From the NCBI RefSeq assembly GCF_025643595.1, contig NZ_CP102826.1, positions 3,968,001 to 4,032,000 of the forward strand: a DNA stretch of 64,000 nucleotides, in the 5' to 3' direction. The DNA is from Saccharopolyspora rosea. GTDB taxonomy: Bacteria; Actinomycetota; Actinomycetes; Mycobacteriales; Pseudonocardiaceae. This document shows, piece by piece, positions 26,029 to 34,991 of the stretch. The position numbers and the translations under genes were made by a program. Position 1 is the first letter of the stretch. Each line of letters begins with the position of its first letter. The notes beneath the pieces are model-generated. The model made no database searches, was not told where the DNA came from, and worked only from the letters and a program-made list of their open reading frames with translations.

Positions 26029-26972
26029 CACGGCACCTCGTCCAGGTAGTCGGTGGGCAGTGACGTGGACGTCCACACGCCCCGGTGCGAGACCAACTTC
26101 GTGAAGCGCCCGCAGAGCCGGTGCAGCACCGCCCCCGGGGAGCGGTGCGCGGGCCACTCCGCGGCGTCCAGTCCCGCCCAGGACCGCATCGCCTTGAGCA
26201 GCAGCGGATCCTGCGGGACCCAGGTGTCGCCGATGCGGAACTCCGCCCAGCAGTGCGGAGTCGAGTACGGCTTGACGACCAGCAGTCCGAACGCGAACCG
26301 GACCGGGATCCCGCGCCTGCGCCCCTCGTCGACCAGTCGGCGGGCGAACCCGCCGCAGTCGGCCATCCTGGTGCGCAGCAGGAAGTCGGCGTCCCAGCGG
26401 ATGGCCTCCGGCAGCAGGAAGAAGTCCACGTCGGCGAGTTCGTCGACGAGGCACCGCGCGGCGCCGTCGAGCTCGGGCCACTCGCCGGGCAGCCGGACCT
26501 CGTAGGACGCGATCGGCGCCGACTCCCGCGCCACCCGCACGACCTCGCGCCCGCCGCCCGGCCGGAGCAGGCCGAAGGAGCACGGGCCGTCGTGCCCGGG
26601 AACCGGGCACCGGGTGACCACCTGCACGCGCAACCGGCTGGCTCCCGCCGCGCTGTTCCTGCGCAGTCCGGCGGCCCACGCGCGCATCGTCATGCGGCGC
26701 ACCGACAGCAGCCCCAGGTGCAGCGCGATGTTGCCGAGGTCGTAGTCGTCGAAGAGCCGGTCGGCACCGCTGCCCACGCACGGCAGCCCCTCGGCGACCA
26801 GCAGGTCGGCGAGCTCCTCGCCGATCCGGTGCCGGGCGCGGGCGGTTCTCGGCGACACGGTGAAGCGCCGCACCTGCGTCGGGACCCGGCGGATCGACCG
26901 CACCAGTTCCGGCAGCCGGTCCAGGTCGGGCGCGGGTGCCGCGAGCGAGCGGGTTCCGGCACCGCCGCTCAT
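26028..26972 (-). CDS. Transglutaminase-like superfamily protein
   Basis: A 314-residue cytoplasmic protein with a transglutaminase/cysteine-protease-like catalytic part at the C-terminal end: ADCGGFARRLVDEGRRRGIP (cysteine), PHCWAEFRIGDTWVPQDP (histidine and aspartate). The N-terminal 150 residues are helical and unfamiliar (RHRIGEELADLLVAEGLPC). The triad is complete, so amide formation or cleavage is possible. The ATG at 26972 overlaps the stop of a 38-codon gene by four bases, so the peptide and this enzyme are made together; the peptide may be its substrate. It also overlaps the HAD gene by one base. Function in the pathway is unknown. Confidence 0.75.
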   Translation of the reverse strand: MSGGAGTRSLAAPAPDLDRLPELVRSIRRVPTQVRRFTVSPRTARARHRIGEELADLLVAEGLPCVGSGADRLFDDYDLGNIALHLGLLSVRRMTMRAWAAGLRRNSAAGASRLRVQVVTRCPVPGHDGPCSFGLLRPGGGREVVRVARESAPIASYEVRLPGEWPELDGAARCLVDELADVDFFLLPEAIRWDADFLLRTRMADCGGFARRLVDEGRRRGIPVRFAFGLLVVKPYSTPHCWAEFRIGDTWVPQDPLLLKAMRSWAGLDAAEWPAHRSPGAVLHRLCGRFTKLVSHRGVWTSTSLPTDYLDEVP

Positions 26973-27085
26973 TCGATGTACCCCAACGCCTCCAGCCGTT
27001 CGGCGACCAGCCGTTCCTCCTCCGCGGTGTAGACCGCAGACGGCTCCGGTTCGGGTTCGGCGTCGGTTCCGGGTTCTGCGCACAT
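26969..27085 (-). CDS. 38-residue acidic peptide with an LGYIE tail
   Basis: Very small gene that ORF callers with a length limit miss. It starts at ATG 27085 with an excellent AGGAGG nine bases upstream and stops in a four-base overlap with the transglutaminase-like gene, both signs of real translation. The product has an acidic, proline-rich N-terminal half (EPEPEPS) and a predicted helix ending EERLVAERLEALGYIE. That tail resembles the C-terminus of the phosphodiesterase encoded at 45889-47436 (EYTRRRLREMGYV). It could be a carrier, a substrate or an assembly peptide. No precursor-peptide family was recognised. Confidence 0.7.
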   Translation of the reverse strand: MCAEPGTDAEPEPEPSAVYTAEEERLVAERLEALGYIE

Positions 27086-27111
27086 CGGGTGTCCTCCTGC
27101 CTGCTCGGGTG

Positions 27112-28170
27112 TCAGTACGGGGAGTGCTGCCGCAGGGCGGGAGCGACCTCGTCGGCGAACAGCCGCACGGACCGGGTCACCTCCGCCTCGGTCAGCGTTC
27201 CGAAGTTCATCTCGGCGAGCACGGTGTTGAACACGCCCTCGTCGGCCGCGCGGCGGATGCGTCGCGCCACGGTGTCCGGGGATCCGACGAAGACGAGGTC
27301 GTGGTCGAGCAGGAAGTCGACGTCTCCGGCGCGTTGCAGGATCGTCGCGGTGTTCAGCTCGGCCCCCGGCCCCGCCGACGCGGGGGTGCGCCCGTACCCC
27401 AGGGTCTTCGTCAACGCGTGCGCGATGTGCGGCGCGGCCCTGCTGACCGCCTCGTCGTCGCTGTCGCCGACGTGCACCAGCGTCCAGTAGCCGATCTCGG
27501 GCCCGGCGTCGCCGTGGCCCGCCGCGCGCCACCGCTCGACGAAGTGGCGGTGCAGCGCGGCGAGCGCGCGGCGCGGGGTGATCATCGTCGCCGAGGTGTG
27601 CGCCCCGATCTCGGCCAGCCAGCGCAGCGTCCGGCGATCCCGGGTCGGTATCCACAGTGGAGGGTGCGGGCGCTGGACCGGGCCGAAGGAGAGCGTGACG
27701 TCGGAGTAGGCGTGGAACGGACCCTTGAAGTCGAAGCGCTCGCTGTCGGCGAAGGCGGTGCGCAGCAGGTCGACGCATTCGCGCGTGCGGTCCTTGCGTT
27801 CGGCGAAGTCCGCGCCGAAGTGGCCGAAGAACTCCGGTGCCACGCCCGAGGCGATGCCGAGTTCGAGCCGGCCGCCCAATGCCTGGTCCAGGGCGGCGAC
27901 CTCGTTGACGATGCGGATCGGGTTGTACAGCGAGGGGACGTAGCCCATCGGCCCGACCCGGATCCGCTCGGTGCACAGCGCCGCCGCGGCGCAGAACAGC
28001 GGCGGGGACGGCATCCAGCTCTCCCCCGGGGTGAAGTGGTGCTCGACGCAGAAGGCGTAGTCGAATCCCACCCGGTCGGCGAGCGCGATTTCCCGCCACA
28101 GCTCGCGGTAGCGCTGCTCCGGGGTGGTTCCGGGCCGCCCCCAGGTGTGCGAGAAGTAGCCGAACTTCAT
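27112..28170 (-). CDS. LLM-class flavin/F420-dependent oxidoreductase (luciferase-like monooxygenase)
   Basis: Luciferase-like protein of 352 residues. MKFGYFSHTWGRPGTTPEQRY, DYAFCVEHHF, RIRVGPMGYVPSLYNPIRI and LDQALGGRLELGIASG are diagnostic, and FVGSPDTVARRIRRAADEG closes the barrel. This branch often consists of FMN-dependent alkanal-type monooxygenases rather than F420 dehydrogenases, but cofactor choice cannot be fixed by eye. The ATG at 28170 overlaps the upstream stop by four bases; the peptide gene follows after 26 bases. Part of the core minus-strand operon. Confidence 0.88.
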   Translation of the reverse strand: MKFGYFSHTWGRPGTTPEQRYRELWREIALADRVGFDYAFCVEHHFTPGESWMPSPPLFCAAAALCTERIRVGPMGYVPSLYNPIRIVNEVAALDQALGGRLELGIASGVAPEFFGHFGADFAERKDRTRECVDLLRTAFADSERFDFKGPFHAYSDVTLSFGPVQRPHPPLWIPTRDRRTLRWLAEIGAHTSATMITPRRALAALHRHFVERWRAAGHGDAGPEIGYWTLVHVGDSDDEAVSRAAPHIAHALTKTLGYGRTPASAGPGAELNTATILQRAGDVDFLLDHDLVFVGSPDTVARRIRRAADEGVFNTVLAEMNFGTLTEAEVTRSVRLFADEVAPALRQHSPY

Positions 28171-28994
28171 CCTGCGGCTCCCGTCGTCTCGTCGTGTGCG
28201 GTGCTGAACGCGGTGGTCAGCCGGAGGCAATCGCGCAGCCACCCGCCTCCGGCGCGGACCGAGATCCCCGCGAGGGCGGTGCCGCGGCGGGCCAGCACGC
28301 GCTGCGCGTCGCGCACCCCGTCCGGCTCGGTGGCGGCGGTCAACCACGCCGGTCGGTGCGCCGCGGTGGCCGCGACGAGCGCGTCCAGCCGTTCGGGTGG
28401 GCAGGAGGCGATGACGACCAGCCGCCCCGCCTCGCCGCCCGGGTCCAGCCGCGCGCACCGCCGTCGGAGTTCGGCGGGACGCGTGCCGTGCTCCGCCCTG
28501 AGCACCGCCGGATCGGCGGTCGCCGCCCGCCGCCCCGGCCCGTCCGGGCGAACGCGGGTGTTCGCGGCCCGGACGAGGTGCCGGTGGTCGCTGAGCAGCC
28601 GGCGCACCTGGCCGGGGTCGCCGCCGCTGGCCACGACGAACGCCCACGCGCGGTGGAGTCTGCCCAGGAAGTCGGCTTCCGGGCCGTCCGCACCCGGTGG
28701 CAGCGCGAGCCGCGCGAGGCTGCGCCCGATCGCGCCGGCCCGCCCGGCCTCGCGGACCAGCGCGGTGAGCAGCGCGGCGGGCTCGCCGGGCGCGGCCGGT
28801 GCTTCGACCAGCGTGCTCACCGGTCTGCCGCCCGCGTAGGCCAGGGCGACGGCGGCGAGCGTGAGCAGTTGCGCCGAGGCCGCCGCCGCGGCGGTGGTCG
28901 CGTCGGCGAGACCGGTGTGCAGCAGCAGGCGCTCACCCCGGGCGGCGGCCACCACCGCTGCCCGCGCGTTCGCGGTGCGGCGGTGCTCCGCCAC
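28167..28994 (-). CDS. Hypothetical protein of the core operon (MitH position)
   Basis: A 275-residue protein I do not recognise. It is alanine- and arginine-rich. A helical, partly hydrophobic stretch (AQLLTLAAVALAYAGGRPV) is too weak for a certain membrane anchor. FLGRLHRAWAFVVASGGDPGQ and RLVVIASCPPERLDALVAAT look like parts of a folded domain. The GTG start at 28994 has GAGGGG six bases upstream and lies three bases after the oxidoreductase stop, and the stop overlaps the next ATG. Tight packing in a conserved-looking operon argues for a real pathway role. From memory the S. lavendulae order mitA-H also ends in an unassigned gene; that correspondence needs alignment. Confidence 0.7.
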   Translation of the reverse strand: MAEHRRTANARAAVVAAARGERLLLHTGLADATTAAAAASAQLLTLAAVALAYAGGRPVSTLVEAPAAPGEPAALLTALVREAGRAGAIGRSLARLALPPGADGPEADFLGRLHRAWAFVVASGGDPGQVRRLLSDHRHLVRAANTRVRPDGPGRRAATADPAVLRAEHGTRPAELRRRCARLDPGGEAGRLVVIASCPPERLDALVAATAAHRPAWLTAATEPDGVRDAQRVLARRGTALAGISVRAGGGWLRDCLRLTTAFSTAHDETTGAAG

Positions 28995-28996
28995 GG

Positions 28997-30064
28997 TCAG
29001 CCCCTCGCCGACCGGTAGATCCGGTCCACGAGGGCCACGGTCCTGGCGGCCTCCGCGGTCGCCGCGCCGGGTTGCCCGGGATCGGCGAGCAGGGTGGGCA
29101 GCAGCCCGAGCTGCCGCCGGTACTCCGCACCGACCTCCTCCGCGGGCACCGGAATCCGCTCCTGCCGCCCGTTGCGGTGCACCACGAGCCGGGAGCCGGA
29201 CAGCCGGTTCGTGCTGAACCCGAAGGTGCACTCCAGTTCCGCCCGACCCGCGGATCCCTCCACCGCGATCCGGGTGCGGTCGACCTCGGTGTGCGAGGCC
29301 CAGGCCACGTGCAGCCAGACGAGGACGCCGTCCTCGGTGACCAGGCAGGCGCGAGCGGTGTCCTCGACACCGGCGCCGCACGTGGTGTCCCCGCTGGCGG
29401 CGGAGCGCCAGTCGGCGCCGAAACCGTCGCGGCCGACGAAGTCCGCCGACACCGAGCCGCACACCTGGGACACCCGCGGCCAGGACAGCATCCGCATGCC
29501 GATGTTCACCAGGTGCCAGCCCACGTCGAACAGCGCGCCACCACCGGCCAGCGTCCGGTTGGTGAACCAACTGCCACCCGGGATCCCCTTGGACCGCACC
29601 CAGGACAGCTCGACCGCGCGGAGCTCGCCCAGCCCGTCGAGCTGGGCGCGCAGCGCCTTGACGTCGGCCCGGTGCCAGGCCGCGCTGCCGGCGAGCACGG
29701 TCGCCCCACCGGCGCGCTCGGCGGCGGCGAGTTCGGCCGCCTCGGCGCCGGTGAGGCAGACCGGCTTCTCGACGAAGGTCGAGATGCCGCGGCGCAGCAG
29801 CTGGGTCGCGATGGTCGTGTGCAGGTGGTTGGGCACCGCGACCACGGCGAGGTCCACTTCGGACGGATCGAGGTCGTCGGGGTCGGCGTGCGGCCGCACG
29901 GTCGGGAACAGCGCGCGCGCCGCCTGAAGCGCCTCCCGGTTCGGGTCGAGCAGCGCCACCACCTCGAAGTCGGGGTTGTCCAGCAGCATCGGCAGCCAGA
30001 CCCGGCCGCCCACCCAGCCCAGCCCGAGCACCGCGAGCCGGACCGGCGATTTCCGTTCGGACAT
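28997..30064 (-). CDS. Gfo/Idh/MocA-family oxidoreductase (RifL-like)
   Basis: NAD(P)-dependent oxidoreductase of 355 residues. The N-terminal Rossmann fold has GLGWVGGRVWLPML; the family lysine is in FVEKPVC, and GGGALFDVGWHLVNI carries the catalytic aspartate/histidine region of the C-terminal domain. RifL, of this family, takes part in making the aminosugar precursor of AHBA; with AHBA synthase, HAD phosphatase, ROK kinase and aminoDHQ-dehydratase homologues all in the window, that role is the natural inference. It overlaps the SDR gene by one base (TGATG) and is three bases ahead of the next GTG. Confidence 0.9.
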   Translation of the reverse strand: MSERKSPVRLAVLGLGWVGGRVWLPMLLDNPDFEVVALLDPNREALQAARALFPTVRPHADPDDLDPSEVDLAVVAVPNHLHTTIATQLLRRGISTFVEKPVCLTGAEAAELAAAERAGGATVLAGSAAWHRADVKALRAQLDGLGELRAVELSWVRSKGIPGGSWFTNRTLAGGGALFDVGWHLVNIGMRMLSWPRVSQVCGSVSADFVGRDGFGADWRSAASGDTTCGAGVEDTARACLVTEDGVLVWLHVAWASHTEVDRTRIAVEGSAGRAELECTFGFSTNRLSGSRLVVHRNGRQERIPVPAEEVGAEYRRQLGLLPTLLADPGQPGAATAEAARTVALVDRIYRSARG

Positions 30065-30849
30065 CAGAACCTCGCTCCTCCGTGCACCGGCACGGTCGCC
30101 CCGTTGACGTAGCTGGCCGCGGGCGCGGCCAGGAACGACACCACCGACGCGATCTCCTCGGGTTCGCCGAACCGCCCCGCTCCGATGAACCGCAGCACCA
30201 GATCGCGTTCGGCCTCGCTGTGGAAGTCCATGTCGTCGTCGCGGACCGCGCCGGGCGCGACGGCGTTGATCGTGATGTCGCGTCCCCCGACCTCACCGGC
30301 CGCCGAGGACGCCCACGCGTGCAGCGCCGCCTTGGTCCCGGCGTAGGCGCTGTGGCCGCTGAGCCCGTTGCTCCCGGCGGTGGACCCGAACACGATGATC
30401 CTGCCGAACCGGGCGCGCATCATCGGCCGCAGGCAAGCCTTGGCCAGCGAGACGGCGCTGTGGAAGTTGGCGGCGGTCAGGTGCGCCAGCTCCTCGGCGC
30501 CGGTGGCGACGACCGGCCGCCGGGACCGCACTCCTGCCACCGCGACGCAGATGTCGATGCGCCCGAACTCGTCGAGCGCCCGCCGGGCCAGCCGGTCGGG
30601 GCCGGTGGGGGTGCTCAGGTCGACGCCGACGGGCACGCACGTCCCGCCCTCCGCCGCGATCTCGTCGGTCAGCTTGCGCGCGGCGGCCTCGTTGCGGTGG
30701 TACCCGGCGAGGATCCTCGCCCCCGAACGGGCCAGGTCCCGCGCGCAGGCCGCGCCGATGGTGCCGGACGCGCCGCTGACGAGCGCGACCCGGTCGTTGA
30801 GCCCGTAGCGCGCGGCCAGGTGCGCCGCGTGGTCGGTCAGCACTGCCAT
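30064..30849 (-). CDS. Short-chain dehydrogenase/reductase (MitF position)
   Basis: Classical SDR of 261 residues. The cofactor motif is VSGASGTIGAACARDLA, the catalytic serine is in VFGSTAGSNGLSGHSAYAGTK with Y and K of the YxxxK motif in SAYAGTK, and INAVAPGAV follows. The basic YHRN after the second strand suggests NADPH. Start ATG 30849 overlaps the ligase stop (TGATG). It may reduce or oxidise the carrier-bound AHBA or sugar intermediate; the exact step is unknown. Full length, all catalytic residues present. Confidence 0.92.
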   Translation of the reverse strand: MAVLTDHAAHLAARYGLNDRVALVSGASGTIGAACARDLARSGARILAGYHRNEAAARKLTDEIAAEGGTCVPVGVDLSTPTGPDRLARRALDEFGRIDICVAVAGVRSRRPVVATGAEELAHLTAANFHSAVSLAKACLRPMMRARFGRIIVFGSTAGSNGLSGHSAYAGTKAALHAWASSAAGEVGGRDITINAVAPGAVRDDDMDFHSEAERDLVLRFIGAGRFGEPEEIASVVSFLAAPAASYVNGATVPVHGGARF

Positions 30850-33104
30850 CAGCGGGTTCCCTCCCGTTCGACGAGGATCAGCCGGCAGTCCGGCGGAGGG
30901 GTCCGGACCTCCCGCACGACCGAGCCGCCGGCGTCGGTGATCGCGGCGTGCAGCTGCGCGGCCCGGGGCCACGCGGTGCCGCCGTGGGTGAGCCAGTCCA
31001 GGCCGAGTTCGGCGCCGATTCCGCCGTCCTCGGGCAGGAAGACGTCGTCGACCAGCAGGACGCCGCCGGGCACGAGCCTGCTCAGCAGCCAGTCGACGTC
31101 CGCGCCGGGCGCCGGTCCGTGGATGCCGTTGGCGACCACCACGGCGTCGAACTCCCCAGGCGGCGGGTGCCCGCCCGATTCGACCGCGCCGCACCGGATC
31201 GCACCCTCCACGCAGGATTCGGTCGGACCGGCGAGCGGGCCGAGCGGCAGCAGGTGGCCGCGGGCCCGCGGATGGGCGGTGAGCACCGCGCTCAGGTAGC
31301 GGCCCGGCCCGGCGGAGACTTCCAGCACGCGGCCGCGCGCGTGCTCACCGAGCAACCGGACGCCGAGCCGGGTCCGCCCGGCGACGTGCGCGCCGTGCAT
31401 GGCCGCCGGGTACGCGTCGAGCAGTTCCCCACCCGGGCCGGCGACGTCGAACGGCCGGGGGCGACGTCCGGCCCGCACCGCCTCGGCGATCGACTCCCGG
31501 GTCAGCCACGTCCGGGACAGCTCCCGTTCCAGCCGCAGCAGCTCGGGCAGCCCCGGCGCCGGCCGCGCGTCGCCGGTCGTGACCAACCCGAGCGCGGCGG
31601 CGATGTCCAGCAGCCAGGCCACCTGCTCGGCCGGCAGCCCCCGGTCCCCGCTCAGCTCGTCCAGATCGGCGCCGCACCGCAGCGGTTCCAGCAGGTCCAG
31701 GTCGTCGAGCGCGAACAGCAGCTCGGAACGCCGGTACGACCGCATCGCCTCCAGCGCCGCTGCGCCCGCGAGGCGGTAGCGGGGCTGCCGGTACGAGCGC
31801 TTGCCCGCGCGGTCCCGGGCGAACGCCCGGTGCAGGTGCACCCGGTCCGGCACCTTGTACCCGGACAGGTGGGTCCGGGCGTGCGCGAGCACGTCCGCCT
31901 CGTCCACCTCGGGACCGGCGGCGACATCGGCGATCAGCAGTTCCTCGTCGGCGTACCGACCGGTGCGGGAGCGCACGTGCGCGTCGGACACGCCCGGCGC
32001 CTCGCGCAGCACCGCTTCCACTTCCAGCGGCGAGATCCACCGGCCGCCCTTGCGCACCGCCCCGTGCGTGCGCCCGAGGATCCGGACGCGGCCGAGTTCG
32101 TCGGCGACGGCCAGGTCCCCGGTGTCGTGCCACGGCCGGGTGTCGTCCACCCGGACCTCCAGCCGCCCTTCCCGGCCCGGTGGGCAGGGCGCCCCGTCGT
32201 CGAGGACGCGGAACCGCACGCCCGGCATCGGCGCCCCGACGCACAGCGGTGGCAGGTCGCCGAGCCCGGCGAACAGCGCTCCGGTCTCGGTGGAGCCGTA
32301 GTTGCGCCCGGTGGACAGCCCGTAGGCGGCCCGGAACTCCTCGTCCAGCCGTTCGTCCACCGGACCGGCGCCGACCATGGCCAACCGCAGACCGGGAGCC
32401 GGCGACGGGCGCCCGCCGCGTCGCCGCCTGCGCAGCGCGAGCAGCCGGGCGAGCGTCGGCACCAGCGCGATGATCGTCGCACCGTCGGCGAGTTCGCGTT
32501 CGACCGCCGCCAGCGACGACGGCGGGTGCGCGCGCACCTCCGTTCCGGTCACCAGGGCCGCCGCCAGCCAGCCCAGCGCGTAGGCGTGGCTGAGCGGCAG
32601 CGGCAGCACCAACCGGTCGAGCCCGTGCAGGCCGACCGCGCTCTCGAAGCGCAGACCTTCGGCGACGAGCGATTCCTCGGTGCGCGCCAGCAGTTTCGGT
32701 TCGCCGGTGGAGCCCGAGGTGGTCAGCAGCACGGCGGGTTCGCCGCCGCGTCCGGCCGCCCCGTCCAGGCGGAACCCGTCGTCGGCGACGAGCTCGCGAC
32801 CGCCCCCGGCCGCGGCGAGCAGCCGGTCCCGCTCGCGCCGCGGGGCGTCCGGGCTCACCAGCAGCGGGCTCGCCCCGGCCGCGAGCAGCGCGAGCAGCCC
32901 CACGATCCAGGGCTCGCCGTTGGGTGCGCGGAAGGCGATCGGCTCACCGGGCACGACGTCGAGTTCCCGGGCCAGTGCCTCGACATCCGCGACCAGCCGA
33001 CCGGCCGAACGTTGTGCGGTGATCCGCCGATCCGCGGGCAGCGCCCGCAGTCGGCCCAGCAGCGAGTCCGGGGCCGCGCGCTCAGCGCCCGTTGCCGCGC
33101 ACAT
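30849..33104 (-). CDS. mitE: AHBA-activating adenylation enzyme fused to a methyltransferase-like domain
   Basis: A 751-residue two-part enzyme. Residues 1-460 are an ANL-superfamily adenylation domain: LLTTSGSTGEPKLLA is the P-loop A3 motif, NYGSTETGALFAG is A5, DTGDLAV is A7, and a GK lysine (DRAGKRSYRQPR) closes it, so it should be active. Residues 480-751 have a winged-helix-like stretch (GLPAEQVAWLLDIAAALGLV) and a class I methyltransferase-like fold (RVLEVSAGPGRYL, then LVPGGVLLVDDVFLP). In mitomycin biosynthesis MitE loads AHBA onto the carrier MmcB; I assign that role by position and family. Whether MitE also carries this C-terminal domain I cannot recall. Its start overlaps the radical SAM gene by 23 bases. 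Confidence 0.85.
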   Translation of the reverse strand: MCAATGAERAAPDSLLGRLRALPADRRITAQRSAGRLVADVEALARELDVVPGEPIAFRAPNGEPWIVGLLALLAAGASPLLVSPDAPRRERDRLLAAAGGGRELVADDGFRLDGAAGRGGEPAVLLTTSGSTGEPKLLARTEESLVAEGLRFESAVGLHGLDRLVLPLPLSHAYALGWLAAALVTGTEVRAHPPSSLAAVERELADGATIIALVPTLARLLALRRRRRGGRPSPAPGLRLAMVGAGPVDERLDEEFRAAYGLSTGRNYGSTETGALFAGLGDLPPLCVGAPMPGVRFRVLDDGAPCPPGREGRLEVRVDDTRPWHDTGDLAVADELGRVRILGRTHGAVRKGGRWISPLEVEAVLREAPGVSDAHVRSRTGRYADEELLIADVAAGPEVDEADVLAHARTHLSGYKVPDRVHLHRAFARDRAGKRSYRQPRYRLAGAAALEAMRSYRRSELLFALDDLDLLEPLRCGADLDELSGDRGLPAEQVAWLLDIAAALGLVTTGDARPAPGLPELLRLERELSRTWLTRESIAEAVRAGRRPRPFDVAGPGGELLDAYPAAMHGAHVAGRTRLGVRLLGEHARGRVLEVSAGPGRYLSAVLTAHPRARGHLLPLGPLAGPTESCVEGAIRCGAVESGGHPPPGEFDAVVVANGIHGPAPGADVDWLLSRLVPGGVLLVDDVFLPEDGGIGAELGLDWLTHGGTAWPRAAQLHAAITDAGGSVVREVRTPPPDCRLILVEREGTR

Positions 33105-34182
33105 AGTCCTGCTTCGCGTCGGCCAGCATCCGGCGGATCGGCTCGGGGGAGTACGTCGGGGCCGCGCACAGCTCGTCGAGGGTGATCTCGTCGTCGAAGT
33201 ACATCGACAGCGTGTCCCACGGCGTGAAGCAGCCGTGGCACGCCGTCAGCCGGGGCCGTTCCGCCAGCAGCGCCTGGTAGAGCCCGGTGTGGCCGACCTT
33301 GTCGAGGGTGTCGCGCCAGGTGTCCTCGACGATCGTGCCCATGTCGCTGAACCAGATGTTGGGGCACGGGGTGACCACCCCGTCGCTGAAGGTCGACACC
33401 ACCAGCCTCGGCAGGTGGCAGCGGAACGTCCGCCGCCCGGCGCGGTAGAACGACAGCAGCCGCTCGAAGTACGCCTTCGGCGGCAGCACGGCGGCGAACT
33501 CGTCGTAGCGGCCGACGAAGTCCTCGATGTGGCGCACCTGGTCCGGCCGGACGGCGAATCGCTCCGAATCGGGACCGCGCACCGGGAACGGGAAGTACAT
33601 CGGCGGATCCCGGAAACCGCCGAGCCATGCGGCGAACTCCGGCAGGTCCAACACGCTGCGGTCGTTGAGGACGCCGTAGATCTCGCAGGCGATCCCGCTG
33701 TCCAGGATCCGGGTGATCGCGCGGATCAGCTTGGCGTGCAGTTCCGGCTTGTCCACCCGGTAGCTGTTCCCGCGGTGCAGGTGGCTGTCCAGCGACACCT
33801 GCAACACGACGTTGCCCATGCCGCGCAGCCGCTCCAGGTGGTCCTCGCCGACCAGCATGCCGTTGGTCTGCACCACGACGACCTCGTACTTCGGCGCCTC
33901 CCGGGCGAGGAAGTCCATGATGCCGCGCACCAGGAAGATCTCCCCGCCGGTGACCTTGAGCAGCGGAACGGAGAAGCGGGTGCGCACCCGCTCGGAGACG
34001 GTGTCCACGCGCTCGGCGAGTTCGGTCCCGGCGGCGTAGGTGTCGCGCTTCGGCGGGTCGAAGATGAGCTTGAGCCGGTGCCCCTCCTTGAGGTTGCTCT
34101 GACCGGTCAGGCAGTAGGTGCAGCTGAGGTTGCAGGAATCCTCGTTGATCACCAGGTCGTTGCCGAGGAGTTTCCGCGCCAT
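33082..34182 (-). CDS. Radical SAM/SPASM-type enzyme
   Basis: Radical SAM protein of 366 residues. The [4Fe-4S] motif CNLSCTYC is near residue 17, followed by VTGGEIFLVRG and the QTNGMLV strand. A C-terminal cysteine-rich region (FRCHLPRL, VTPCPNIWFSD, ACHGCFTPWD) matches a SPASM or twitch domain with auxiliary clusters. It would make a carbon-centred radical; in a mitosane pathway C-C bond formation between the aminobenzoate and the aminosugar is the attractive, unproven job. ATG 34182 is the only good start, although GGGGAG is only three to four bases ahead. It lies between the PIG-L gene (gap 80) and the ligase (overlap). Confidence 0.88.
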   Translation of the reverse strand: MARKLLGNDLVINEDSCNLSCTYCLTGQSNLKEGHRLKLIFDPPKRDTYAAGTELAERVDTVSERVRTRFSVPLLKVTGGEIFLVRGIMDFLAREAPKYEVVVVQTNGMLVGEDHLERLRGMGNVVLQVSLDSHLHRGNSYRVDKPELHAKLIRAITRILDSGIACEIYGVLNDRSVLDLPEFAAWLGGFRDPPMYFPFPVRGPDSERFAVRPDQVRHIEDFVGRYDEFAAVLPPKAYFERLLSFYRAGRRTFRCHLPRLVVSTFSDGVVTPCPNIWFSDMGTIVEDTWRDTLDKVGHTGLYQALLAERPRLTACHGCFTPWDTLSMYFDDEITLDELCAAPTYSPEPIRRMLADAKQDYVRGNGR

Positions 34183-34262
34183 GATCTCCCCTTCCGCCAC
34201 AGCGGAATTCGCGCCGGGCCACCAGCGTAGGGCGGCCGTCGAGAACACCGCAACGGAGCTTT

Positions 34263-34991
34263 TCACGTGCTCTTCCCGAAAATCGGCGATTTCCCGGGAC
34301 GGAACCAGAAGCGGTCCGCGTACCGCCACCCGGTGCCGACCGCCCGATCCCGCGCCCGCGCGAGCAATTCGCCCTCGAAGTCCACTGTGGATCCGAACAG
34401 CGCGGCGATCTGGCTGCGGTACTCGCGGGCCGCGCGCAGCCAGGTTCCCACCTCGACGGGTACCCGCTCGCCGCGCAGTCCACGATGGTCCCGCGCGCGC
34501 AGTCGGTACGGGAAGTCCTCGTAGTACGCGATCCGCACGTCGTCGAGGAGTTCGGCCGCGCGCCGGGTGAGCACGTGGTCGACGTGGTGCCCGGCCGCCA
34601 GCGGCACGTGCAGCAGCGCGCCGGCCACCTGCTCCCGCACCGCGTCGGCGAGCACGCCAGGCAACGCGCGGTCCCGTTCGTGCACCGGCCCGAGCACCGC
34701 GCGCGGCGTGCGGTAGCGCGGCGCGCCGTCGTCACCGCGCAACGCCGCTTCGGGCAGACCGGCCGACACCGCCCGCGTTCCCAGCAGCCGCAGCGCCGCC
34801 GCGTTCTCCCGCCGCCGCAGCCGCGGCTCGGCGACGGCCCGCCAGCCCTGCGCCGGCACCGGTCCGGCACCGTCGAAGGCGGTGACGACGGTGACCCGCT
34901 CCCCGCGGCCCACCCACTCCGCGATCCGGCCGCCCACCGACCAGACCGCGTCGTCGGCGTGCGGTGCGAGCACCACGTGCGCGCGCGTCAT
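34263..34991 (-). CDS. mitC: PIG-L/LmbE deacetylase (MitC-like)
   Basis: Zinc-dependent N-acetyl-sugar deacetylase of 242 residues. The metal motif APHADDAV stands for the usual HPDD, with alanine for proline, and GHHVDHVL supplies the last zinc histidine. YYEDFPY in the middle is typical of the family. In mitomycin biosynthesis MitC-type enzymes remove the acetyl group from the GlcNAc moiety attached to carrier-bound AHBA. The gene order AHBA synthase, GT2, PIG-L here agrees with mitA-mitB-mitC as I remember it. The start at 34991 overlaps the GT2 stop by four bases. Confidence 0.9.
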   Translation of the reverse strand: MTRAHVVLAPHADDAVWSVGGRIAEWVGRGERVTVVTAFDGAGPVPAQGWRAVAEPRLRRRENAAALRLLGTRAVSAGLPEAALRGDDGAPRYRTPRAVLGPVHERDRALPGVLADAVREQVAGALLHVPLAAGHHVDHVLTRRAAELLDDVRIAYYEDFPYRLRARDHRGLRGERVPVEVGTWLRAAREYRSQIAALFGSTVDFEGELLARARDRAVGTGWRYADRFWFRPGKSPIFGKST

